This document shows positions 8,931 through 16,085 of a stretch of 37,993 bases of DNA, piece after piece; within the stretch, counting starts at the first letter, position 1, and the number at the start of each line of letters is the position of its first letter. The notes beneath the pieces are model-generated. The model worked only from the letters and a program-made list of their open reading frames with translations, did no database searches and was not told the origin of the DNA. The position numbers and the translations under genes were made by a program. Source of the DNA: Candidatus Thorarchaeota archaeon (lineage in GTDB: Archaea > Asgardarchaeota > Thorarchaeia > Thorarchaeales > Thorarchaeaceae); contig RDNZ01000002.1 in assembly GCA_011364905.1 (NCBI GenBank), forward strand, positions 1-37,993. Direction: 5' to 3'.

Positions 8931-8984
8931 TAAAACCGAGGGGCCTTCGTATGTTTTTAAAATTGCATATCTCTCGGCCCTCGA
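8931..8984. promoter_or_regulatory. Inverted repeat with two TTTTAAAA boxes upstream of ATPase gene
   Basis: In this 255-bp gap, CGAGGGGCC near 8937-8945 can pair with GGCCCTCG near 8976-8983, leaving one bulged G. Two TTTTAAAA palindromes lie at about 8933-8940 and 8955-8963, one inside the loop. As a minus-strand promoter they would give the ATPase gene a leader of roughly 150 nt or more from the ATG at 8733. They may instead act as an operator or as the 3' end of the acetyltransferase transcript. Confidence 0.3.
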
Positions 8985-8988
8985 AGCT

Positions 8989-9564
8989 CTAAGCAAAGCG
9001 GGAATCTATTATAGAACTTGGAGGGTACTTCTCGAGAAATTCATCTCTGAGAATATCCATGATGAGGAGTCCTTTATGGCCGCCATTTATGAACTCAGTT
9101 TCTCGTAGGACTCCAACTCTTTTGAATCCAATCTTTTCATAGACATGGATTGACCTCTCATTGTCCTCCATGGTGTCCAAATAGATACTGTGCAGTCCCA
9201 GAATGTTGAATCCGATCCACAATGTCACAAGGGTAGAATCAGTTCCATAGCCTTTCCCTCTTTGTTCGGGGTCGTAAATTGAGATACCAATCTCTGCGCG
9301 ACTATGAGGGAACAGGACATCCTCAATTCGAGCAATCCCAAGAAAATCATCAGTTTCTTTCTGTACGATTGCCATCACGAGATGTCCTTCTCGCCATGGC
9401 GTCCACTGCGAAACCTGCTCAATCCACCCTGCAATATATTCCCTAGAACGGACTATCGGAGGACCAAGAAGTCGCTTAAGCTCATAGTCGTTGTAGAACT
9501 TCATTATTTCATTCAAATCAGATTTCTCAAGAGGACGCAGACGAACGAGTTTACCATTGTACAT
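8989..9564 (-). CDS. GNAT-family N-acetyltransferase (RimJ/RimL-like)
   Basis: A 191-residue acetyl-CoA-dependent acetyltransferase, probably acting on a protein N-terminus or a small amine. Seen: the opening LVRLRPLEKSDL typical of RimJ/RimL-type enzymes; motif A with EIGISIYDPEQRGKGYGT at about 91-108, holding the Q/R-x-x-G-x-G/A pyrophosphate loop (QRGKGYG); and motif B with N-E-R-S-I-H-V-YEKIGFKRVGVLRE near 133-152. Length is normal for a single GNAT domain. ATG start at 9564. It stands between the ATPase gene and the divergent YhhN-like gene, with no context that reveals the substrate. Confidence 0.85.
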   Translation of the reverse strand: MYNGKLVRLRPLEKSDLNEIMKFYNDYELKRLLGPPIVRSREYIAGWIEQVSQWTPWREGHLVMAIVQKETDDFLGIARIEDVLFPHSRAEIGISIYDPEQRGKGYGTDSTLVTLWIGFNILGLHSIYLDTMEDNERSIHVYEKIGFKRVGVLRETEFINGGHKGLLIMDILRDEFLEKYPPSSIIDSRFA

Positions 9565-9680
9565 GTCTTCTAATCTTGTTTACATGCCTGATAAAGATGA
9601 TTCAATACTGTTGCCTGAATCCGGAACCCTTAACATTCACCAGATAGTTCAGATTTGAAAATCATATAGGTGAGGTCCAA

Positions 9681-10436
9681 ATGTCAAAAGCCATGCTGAA
9701 ATCGCCCGTGGGTATCTTGAAACTGCTTATCGTGATTGCAGTCCTGATTACGATTGTGCTTGTACAAGTCTTCGTGGGTGCGTATTCGCCAAATTGGATT
9801 TTCCTCTCTGGTTCTGGGATGATTGTCATTCTAGCTCTTGTCAATTTCGTTGATATGCAAGACGATGATGATTTGTCTCGTTTCACCCTTTTCATGTTCA
9901 TAGCAATGTTCGTCTGCTTCTTTGCAGATCTCCTCATGGCAGGAGTGTTCTACATTATTCCCGTAGATGTTTCAGTCCGTAGTCTAATCAATGGAGTACT
10001 ATTCTTCTTGCTAGGACATGTGATTTACCTGTTTGCTCTAAGAAACCGCTCACCTTTACTACTTCGTAGTGAGTCACCGAAATTAATTACAAGGAATCTG
10101 TTGATTTGGATTATCAGTATCGCAGGCGTCTTTGCCCTCTTCTACCTAACTCTTTTTGATCCAAGTAATTTAATCATCAGTATAGGTCTCTTTGGGTATG
10201 GTATATTCCTGACCTCCTCTCTTGCATTCAGCATCACTAAATGGTTTGATGATTTCCCTCCCAAATTCAGCCTAAGTTTAATAATCGGATTTCTGTTGTT
10301 CTTCATTTCAGACTACATTCTTGGATTGAGTATCTTGCAAGGCATAAGTTTCATTGGGATTGAAGCAGTTGGTGTTACATATCTCCTGGGTCAGCTGTCT
10401 ATCCATCTTTCTCCAATATTTGCCAGTAAGCAGTGA
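9681..10436 (+). CDS. YhhN/TMEM86-like membrane protein
   Basis: A 251-residue multi-pass membrane protein with about eight hydrophobic segments. Seen: features of the YhhN/TMEM86 (lysoplasmalogenase) family, namely an acidic residue within a helix in FFADLLMAG (about 75-83), NGVLFFLLGHVIYLFAL (about 104-120), and FLLFFISDYILGL near 209-221, where SDxxL is a family hallmark. Animal TMEM86 members cleave the vinyl ether bond of lysoplasmalogens. Activity on archaeal ether lipids is only a possibility. A Shine-Dalgarno GGTGAGG (about 9669-9675) precedes the ATG. The stop is followed 9 bp later by the creatininase-family start, whose ribosome site GAGGTG overlaps the stop, suggesting an operon with translational coupling. 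Confidence 0.65.
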   Translation: MSKAMLKSPVGILKLLIVIAVLITIVLVQVFVGAYSPNWIFLSGSGMIVILALVNFVDMQDDDDLSRFTLFMFIAMFVCFFADLLMAGVFYIIPVDVSVRSLINGVLFFLLGHVIYLFALRNRSPLLLRSESPKLITRNLLIWIISIAGVFALFYLTLFDPSNLIISIGLFGYGIFLTSSLAFSITKWFDDFPPKFSLSLIIGFLLFFISDYILGLSILQGISFIGIEAVGVTYLLGQLSIHLSPIFASKQ

Positions 10437-10445
10437 GGTGTAGCA

Positions 10446-11213
10446 ATGGAAAAGCAGTTTCTACTGGCGAATATGACATGGCAAGAGGTAGAAGAGCGAA
10501 TCAAGGAGTGCGACATAGCACTTATTCCTCTTGGTTCGACAGAACAACATGGACCCGCGCTTCCAGTGAGTACAGATCACTACATCGCAACTCAGTTTGC
10601 ACATAGATCCGCTGAGATGGTCTGGGATAAACACAAGGTTGTGGTGACGCCAACAATAGCTTTTGGATTCTCACCTCACCACATGGAGTTTAAGGGTACA
10701 ATAACTCTTAGTGAACTTACTCTTTCTAGTATGATAGCTGATGTTTGTTATTCTCTGTCCCAACATGGATTCAGAAAAATCATAATCGTTAATGGTCATG
10801 GTGGTAATGGAACTGCTATTGCTAATGCACTTCATGACATGCAGGGAAACATCGATGCTAAAGTCTACAGCGTAGACTGGTGGAACCTTGCGACTGACAA
10901 GATCGCGGAGATTGTCACACCTCCAGTATATCACGCATGCGATATGGAAACCTCGGTTGCGTGGTATCTAGGCCAGCGTGTTCTTGAGGACAAGAGAGTT
11001 GATGAACCAGGCAAGACCATTGTCCCTGGGTTTGTTATTCCAGATATGCTAGCTCCACCACCGCATGTGTCCACTTCCTACAGCATGAAAGAGATCACTG
11101 ATTCTGGTGTCGTTGGGTATTCCACAAAGGCAACAAAGGAAAAGGGAAAGATCATCGCAGATGCTGTTCTAGAAAGACTAACTGCTTTCATTGAAGAGAT
11201 TGCCAAAATGTAG
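10446..11213 (+). CDS. Creatininase-family amidohydrolase
   Basis: A 255-residue metal-dependent amidohydrolase of the creatininase family (creatininase, ArfB, MftE and others). Seen: IPLGSTEQHGPALPVSTDHY at 27-46, supplying the metal ligands E33, H35 and D44; IVNGHGGNG near 114-122 with the third histidine; and HACDMETS at 163-170 with the ligand glutamate E168. Typical family length. Substrate cannot be read from sequence: creatinine, a formamide or a peptide-derived amide are all possible. It follows the YhhN-like gene by 9 bp with GAGGTG as ribosome site. A zinc-ribbon gene follows after 44 bp. Confidence 0.86.
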   Translation: MEKQFLLANMTWQEVEERIKECDIALIPLGSTEQHGPALPVSTDHYIATQFAHRSAEMVWDKHKVVVTPTIAFGFSPHHMEFKGTITLSELTLSSMIADVCYSLSQHGFRKIIIVNGHGGNGTAIANALHDMQGNIDAKVYSVDWWNLATDKIAEIVTPPVYHACDMETSVAWYLGQRVLEDKRVDEPGKTIVPGFVIPDMLAPPPHVSTSYSMKEITDSGVVGYSTKATKEKGKIIADAVLERLTAFIEEIAKM

Positions 11214-11257
11214 ACTGCCTGAGAGCGGAGTTTGAACAACCTAATGATGAGGTTTTT

Positions 11258-11527
11258 TTGGATTCATGCATCGAAATAATTGAGGGAGAAGAAGTGGCTG
11301 AATTCGAAGATTCCAGAGCTCCAGAAAGATGTCTGAATTGTGAGTCTCAAAATATTATAGGTCCGTACAAATACATAAACTCGGGAGTTCGCATATCGGC
11401 TTTTGTATTTGTCAGACAGCAGGCCTATGTCTGTGTTGATTGTGGATATACAATGTTATTCACACGCGAGGGCCATGAGGATAAAATCCTCACCGAGTCG
11501 TTGAGACTACAATCTGAAGACGAATGA
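11258..11527 (+). CDS. Small zinc-ribbon protein
   Basis: An 89-residue protein whose centre holds two CxxC knuckles, RCLNCESQNI and YVCVDCGYTM, about 35 residues apart. Together they can bind one zinc ion as a zinc ribbon. The hydrophobic stretch between them (ISAFVFVRQQ) is too short and mixed to be a sure membrane segment. Tails are acidic. The TTG start is supported by GATGAGGT ending five bases upstream. A GTG at 11294 is the alternative. It probably belongs to the YhhN-creatininase transcript. The function is unknown; small ribbons of this kind often bind nucleic acid or assist transcription or translation complexes. Confidence 0.6.
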   Translation: MDSCIEIIEGEEVAEFEDSRAPERCLNCESQNIIGPYKYINSGVRISAFVFVRQQAYVCVDCGYTMLFTREGHEDKILTESLRLQSEDE

Positions 11528-11624
11528 GAGATCCTGCAGTCCATCATTTGCCCCAGATACAACGCTTAAATTCAATATAGTGAATCATATATTATTCGGT
11601 TTAATGAGAGAAGAGGATTATCAA

Positions 11625-12479
11625 GTGTCAAAGGTTCGAGGTATCAAGACGATTCTGGAAGCGAGGCCAACCATAGAGGGTGCAGGAGTTCGTCTGAAGC
11701 GTGTGTTCGGATACCATGAGAAAGAGCTCATGGATCCATTCCTACTGTTGGATCATTTCGGTTCAGATAATCCTGAGGACTACTTGAAAGGGTTCCCATG
11801 GCACCCACATCGTGGAATTGAAACGATAACCTACATGATTGAAGGTAAAGTGGAACATGAGGATAGCATGGGGAATGAAGGTGCAATCAATTCCGGAGAT
11901 GTCCAATGGATGACCGCAGGAAGCGGTATTATCCATCAGGAGATGCCAAAAGGATTCGAAGGCACGATGATGGGATTTCAACTGTGGGCGAACCTTCCAA
12001 AATCAAACAAAATGATGCATCCGAGATACCAGGAAATCAAGTCGTCAGAGATACCCGTAATCGAAAGGGATGATGGTGCACGCGTGCGAATAATCTGTGG
12101 CAATCTGGATGGCACTTGTGGTCCAGTCAGTGAGATTGTCACCGATCCAGAGTACATGGATGTGACAGTATCTGCAGGAAAGGAGTTCACTCACTCTGTG
12201 AAAGAGGGACACACAGTATTCGCCTACGTGTTTGAGGGAGAGGGATACTTTGACCAGAAGAGAGACACCATCATTCACACAGGGCAACTTGTCTTGTACG
12301 AAGATGGCGACCAGATTGTAGTGAAAGCCGGAGAAAAGCAGCTTCGTTTCCTGCTGGTATCGGGGATGCCAATCGGTGAACCCATTGCATGGTATGGACC
12401 CATAGTCATGAACAATAGAGAAGAACTAGAACTAGCTTTTGAGGAGTACCGTGCTGGCACATTCGTAAAACATGACTAA
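11625..12479 (+). CDS. Pirin-family protein
   Basis: A bicupin of the pirin family, about 285 residues from this start. Seen: PTIEGAGVRLKRVFG near the N-terminus, DPFLLLDHFGSD, and FPWHPHRGIETITYMIEGK with the two metal-binding histidines (HPHRG) and ITYMIEG. These are followed by GDVQWMTAGSGIIHQEMP with the third histidine and the last glutamate ligand. The C-terminal cupin is more divergent. Pirins bind iron or other metals, and some show quercetinase activity or act as regulators. The role here is not known. Three starts compete: GTG 11580, ATG 11604 and GTG 11625. I chose 11625 because GAGAAGAGGA gives an 8-nt spaced ribosome site and the product then starts at the conserved family N-terminus. 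Confidence 0.88.
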   Translation: MSKVRGIKTILEARPTIEGAGVRLKRVFGYHEKELMDPFLLLDHFGSDNPEDYLKGFPWHPHRGIETITYMIEGKVEHEDSMGNEGAINSGDVQWMTAGSGIIHQEMPKGFEGTMMGFQLWANLPKSNKMMHPRYQEIKSSEIPVIERDDGARVRIICGNLDGTCGPVSEIVTDPEYMDVTVSAGKEFTHSVKEGHTVFAYVFEGEGYFDQKRDTIIHTGQLVLYEDGDQIVVKAGEKQLRFLLVSGMPIGEPIAWYGPIVMNNREELELAFEEYRAGTFVKHD

Positions 12480-12517
12480 CTTCAACGGGCTGATTAGAAA
12501 AAGTCCTAAACGAAGGT

Positions 12518-12527
12518 CATATATACT
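12518..12527 (+). promoter_or_regulatory. TATA-like box inside the spacer before the alpha-oxoamine synthase
   Basis: TCATATATAC lies about 80 bp upstream of the ATG at 12604 and beyond the pirin stop. With GGTGA (12594-12598) five bases before that ATG, it supports starting the next gene at 12604 rather than at the ATG at 12472 that overlaps the pirin end. Confidence 0.45.
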
Positions 12528-12603
12528 CGAAGATTGGCGGCGCAGATGTGTGTCCGACCCAGAGTTGAGGGCCGCCATACCGTTTGGATTTACGGTGAAA
12601 AAA

Positions 12604-13791
12604 ATGAGAGATCCCATTGGTTGGATGAGAGACGAGTACAATAGACTCGTAGAAGAGAATCTTGACTGGAAAATCAGGGAGTTGCAAGGACCTTCGACTC
12701 CTCGAGCAAAGATTGATGGCAAAGAGGTAATCATGCTCTGTAGCAACAACTACCTCAACCTCAGTAATCACCCTAAGTTGATTAAGGCAGCACTTGAAGC
12801 CATCAAGACTCACGGAGTAGGTTCAGGCTCCGTTCGAGCAATTGCAGGGACTATGGACCTGCATCTCGAATTAGAGAGACGACTTGCCAAGTTCAAGGGA
12901 GCAGAGGCCTCACTCACGTATAGCGCAGGTTTTACGACAAATGAGGGACTTATCCCAACTCTTGTCGACAAAGACGACGCAATCGTTTCAGACGAGCTGA
13001 ATCATGGCAGTATTATCGATGGTGTTCGTCTGACAAAGGCCACCCGTTTTGTTTACAAGCATGGTGATGTCGCAGATCTGGAAAGAGTACTAGATGATGC
13101 TGAGAAGGAAAAGCCAGAGAAGATGCTTGTCATCACTGATGGAGTCTTTTCCATGGATGGAGACATCGCGCCACTGGATGGCATCGTGAAAGCTGCAAAA
13201 CCACACGGTGCGATGATATATGTTGATGACGCTCATGGTGAGGCAGTCTTGGGCAAGGGTGGCCGCGGAATTGTTTCACACTTCAACCTCACTCACAAGG
13301 ATGTACATTTCGAGATGGGCACGTTCTCCAAGGCCTTTGGGGTCATGGGAGGTCATGTGTCCGGAAGTCGCGACATGGTGAACTATGCCTTGAACAAGAG
13401 CCGTTCGTGGCTACTCAGTGCATCACACCCACCGGCCACTGCAGCGGCGTGCATCGCAGCAATCGATGTCCTCGAAACAGAGGAGGAGCACGTGAAGACC
13501 CTCTGGGACAACAGAGAGTACTTTGTGAAGGGTCTCCAGCAGATGGGCTTTGACACTGGTTTCAGCCAGACGCCTATCATCCCAGCGATGTGTGGTGAGA
13601 GCTCAAAGGCTGTGGCTCTAAGCGACGGTCTCTTCAAGGAAGGAATTCTCGCACTGCCTATCGTGTTCCCAATGGTAGCACGTGACAAGGCAAGGATCCG
13701 CAACATGATGAATAGCGGTCTAACCAAGGACCAGCTAGACACTGCTCTAGCAGCCTACGAGAAAGTAGGCAAGCAAGTTGGTATCATTTAG
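12604..13791 (+). CDS. kbl: Glycine C-acetyltransferase-like PLP enzyme (alpha-oxoamine synthase)
   Basis: A 395-residue fold-type I PLP enzyme of the alpha-oxoamine synthase family. It is expected to join glycine (or alanine) with an acyl-CoA; 2-amino-3-ketobutyrate formation or its reverse in threonine breakdown is the likeliest role. Seen: SNNYLNLSNHPKL near 47, HGVGSGSVRAIAGT near 70, SDELNHGSIIDG near 129, DGVFSMDGDIAPL near 179, VDDAHGEAVLGKGGRG near 207, and the PLP lysine in GTFSKAFGVMGGHVSG (K243). The wording matches archaeal and Thermus-type Kbl/BioF enzymes with mixed specificity, so BioF activity is not excluded. No threonine dehydrogenase is nearby. The 3' half is visibly richer in C-ending codons than its neighbours, which may mark high expression. 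Confidence 0.82.
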   Translation: MRDPIGWMRDEYNRLVEENLDWKIRELQGPSTPRAKIDGKEVIMLCSNNYLNLSNHPKLIKAALEAIKTHGVGSGSVRAIAGTMDLHLELERRLAKFKGAEASLTYSAGFTTNEGLIPTLVDKDDAIVSDELNHGSIIDGVRLTKATRFVYKHGDVADLERVLDDAEKEKPEKMLVITDGVFSMDGDIAPLDGIVKAAKPHGAMIYVDDAHGEAVLGKGGRGIVSHFNLTHKDVHFEMGTFSKAFGVMGGHVSGSRDMVNYALNKSRSWLLSASHPPATAAACIAAIDVLETEEEHVKTLWDNREYFVKGLQQMGFDTGFSQTPIIPAMCGESSKAVALSDGLFKEGILALPIVFPMVARDKARIRNMMNSGLTKDQLDTALAAYEKVGKQVGII

Positions 13792-13795
13792 AAAG

Positions 13796-15556
13796 TTACT
13801 GTGAGACATCTCGTAACGAGATGTCCACTTCTCTCTTATTTTTCGAACGCAACCTGCCAGTCAGTCTGAGTACAATGTAGCCACAGATAGCGATTGCGGT
13901 AGCAAGTAGTAATAGAATCAAGATTGCCCAATTGAGAGTAAAGGGAAATGTGTAGAGTACAGTAGGTGCGATTTGTATGAGATCCAGGAACCCCAAGGGT
14001 AGTATGAGAAATAGAGGATAAGTGTCAGATAAATCTGGAGAACTCAGAAAGTAACTTGAAAATAATAATGGACACCAAAAGAGAGCTAACGATAAAAGGG
14101 TCCAGTAAAATGCACCCTGGGGAACTTCGAGCAGAATCCATCCGGAGTCTGTCCAACTGGCAACTAGGGGAATGGGGCCAAAAGCCACAACTTGAATCGT
14201 CGTATTGAAGCCATAACTGGCTTCCACAAGCTCACGGACACTGAAAAACCAAGGAATGAAAACGGTAAACCCAATCAGAACTACTGGAACCAAAAGAGGT
14301 TTTCTCCACGAGATTTCAGGTTCTTTGGTCTTTGAATAGCGATAGACTCGAAGGATTATGCATAGGATAAGAAACGCTGTCAAAGAAAGTTGGTAGAAAT
14401 TAAGCGGAGTAATGATGAAATCAAAGAAATACAGGTAGGACATCGAGATTTCAGCATTGATATTATGTGAACCATTTGCTTCTATGAACTTAAAGGTATA
14501 GACACCTACGTCGTGTGGTTCATATCTTAGAGTTTTAGAAAGCGGGTCCATTGAATAAACGTCGATGATGTAATATTGGTATGGTGGAGGCAGGAAAAGA
14601 TACTCCGGGAATTCTGAATCGTAGAGGTATAGGTCATAAACTAGGTATTGATTGTAGAAACCATATTCTATGAAGTCGGTTTTGATTTCGAGATGAATTA
14701 GAGGAATCGTGTTTTGCTTTGAGAGTGACAGTCTCACTGTTTTCATGTTTAAAATACATGTTGTCGAGTAATTCTCAGAAACTGTGAGGTAGAAAATAGG
14801 AATTGAAGGTACCTCATCACCCCAAGATACTTCCATAGTATAATTCGAAGGTTTCAGGTACAATGTACGATTCTGATAGAATGCACCAAAATCACCATAC
14901 GCTCCTCCACTCTGCCGTTCGAAGCGAATTTGAGGACGGAAATGGTTCATCCACATCGTATAGGGATTCTCGAATAATGGATACCCGTTAGTTGTTTGCC
15001 AGTTCAAGTTGACTGGAGAAACAGGAGTATCAAATTCAGCCCATAGCAGCACATTTCGGAATTCCAGGGTGATATTTGATTCAAAGATAACTCCGCAGAA
15101 GGGGATCCAATAATCGGGGTGTTCGTTTATGACAGACATAGTAGGTTCCACAGAAAAGACAGTTGGAGCGTGTCCTACAACAACCTGATGCGATGAGCTG
15201 TAATATCCTAGATATGTACGTATGTTGACATCGGTGTCATTCTCGGTTGATTGCAGTGTGATATTGTAAACGAACCTGCTTACTCCGTCTGCACTTGTAT
15301 AGAAAGTAACTCCATCCAGTTCATTCAAAGTGTAATTAAAAAGAACAGCTGATTTCACCGATAGGCTGAACTCCGTCGATAGTGTGTAGTTGCTCTCCTG
15401 AGGGATTGCATCTCCCTCTGTAACTCTAATTGTGCCAGTAGCTCGCAGTGGCCCATATGCGAGTTGGTTCGAGTAAAACAGAACAAGAACAACAATCAGG
15501 ATTAGCAAATCGAATTTGGATCTCTTCAGTATCGAAAAGATATCTGTTGGACTCAT
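13796..15556 (-). CDS. Secreted-domain membrane protein, paralogue A
   Basis: About 586 residues, no family recognised. Seen: a signal-anchor helix near residues 16-33, then a long extracellular region (about 35-380) rich in Asn-X-Ser/Thr sequons and aromatic beta-strand patterns. Five or so membrane helices follow from about 385 to 575, ending in a basic tail. It is clearly related to the 25248-27491 product. Shared points include IPQ-x-x-N-x-T near the start of the outer domain, a P-V-x-(L/I)-N-x-Q-(T/S)-T-x-G stretch mid-way, FIPWFFS-x-R (433-441) in a membrane helix, and then GPIP followed by a W-T-(D/E) motif. A TTG at 15619 would add 21 residues. The ATG at 15556 is preferred, with GGTGG just upstream and better agreement with the paralogue. 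Confidence 0.65.
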   Translation of the reverse strand: MSPTDIFSILKRSKFDLLILIVVLVLFYSNQLAYGPLRATGTIRVTEGDAIPQESNYTLSTEFSLSVKSAVLFNYTLNELDGVTFYTSADGVSRFVYNITLQSTENDTDVNIRTYLGYYSSSHQVVVGHAPTVFSVEPTMSVINEHPDYWIPFCGVIFESNITLEFRNVLLWAEFDTPVSPVNLNWQTTNGYPLFENPYTMWMNHFRPQIRFERQSGGAYGDFGAFYQNRTLYLKPSNYTMEVSWGDEVPSIPIFYLTVSENYSTTCILNMKTVRLSLSKQNTIPLIHLEIKTDFIEYGFYNQYLVYDLYLYDSEFPEYLFLPPPYQYYIIDVYSMDPLSKTLRYEPHDVGVYTFKFIEANGSHNINAEISMSYLYFFDFIITPLNFYQLSLTAFLILCIILRVYRYSKTKEPEISWRKPLLVPVVLIGFTVFIPWFFSVRELVEASYGFNTTIQVVAFGPIPLVASWTDSGWILLEVPQGAFYWTLLSLALFWCPLLFSSYFLSSPDLSDTYPLFLILPLGFLDLIQIAPTVLYTFPFTLNWAILILLLLATAIAICGYIVLRLTGRLRSKNKREVDISLRDVSQ

Positions 15557-15675
15557 CTCCCACCACACAGTTGGTGGGATGAGCAGACATAAAGATATTG
15601 TGATTTGCAGGATATGCAAATCGATGTTTCCATGGCAGAATTCGGGAATGCGCCTTAGTTGGGCGCATTCATCCC

Positions 15676-15954
15676 CTATTTGACCTTCTGGTCAACCTTC
15701 TCAAGTTCCACAATAGGAACGAATCTGAAGCTGACTTCTGGAAGATAGTGACGAGTGATTTTGACTAGGTGCTCAGGATCTTCGGTCTCCACAAGCTGGA
15801 ATCCCTCAGGTCCATCAACCATCGTGTAGTTCTTCGAGATGAACTTTGCATGCTCATCAGGGCTACTCTTCACGATTCCTCTGAACTCTTTCAGCTTATC
15901 CATGACGACATTATGGTCTGCTGGGTCATATTCCCAGAACATGATGTATTTCAT
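15676..15954 (-). CDS. Small DUF3303-like dimeric alpha/beta-barrel protein
   Basis: A 92-residue protein beginning MKYIMFWEYDPADHNVV and ending in a short basic segment. The order of strand, helix (MDKLKEFRGIV), strand, helix (PEHLVKITRHYLPEV) and strand (FRFVPIVELE) fits a ferredoxin-like DUF3303 or dimeric alpha-beta barrel protein. The phrase VETEDPEHLVKI resembles the acidic-then-helix motif of that group. I chose the ATG at 15954, with GGAG eight bases upstream, over the 31-residue longer frame from 16047. The extra residues do not look protein-like for this family. Function unknown. It stands alone between two membrane-protein genes on the same strand. Confidence 0.6.
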   Translation of the reverse strand: MKYIMFWEYDPADHNVVMDKLKEFRGIVKSSPDEHAKFISKNYTMVDGPEGFQLVETEDPEHLVKITRHYLPEVSFRFVPIVELEKVDQKVK

Positions 15955-16085
15955 TATAACAACTCCATACAACTTTACTAGAACTCGACTCAATTGGTTA
16001 AGAGAGTTGCGACATAGCGTTATTTTTGAAGACACACACAATCGCACTCATAGAGATGTGCGCTAATCTCCTTTGATCTAGCCAC

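Noticed and set aside
11251..11260. Run of seven T as a terminator for the creatininase-family gene
   Set aside because: It falls between the ribosome site and TTG start of the zinc-ribbon gene, and no stem precedes it.
12604..13791. Threonine dehydrogenase-Kbl operon
   Set aside because: No threonine dehydrogenase gene lies on either side. The upstream gene is pirin and the downstream one is a convergent membrane protein.
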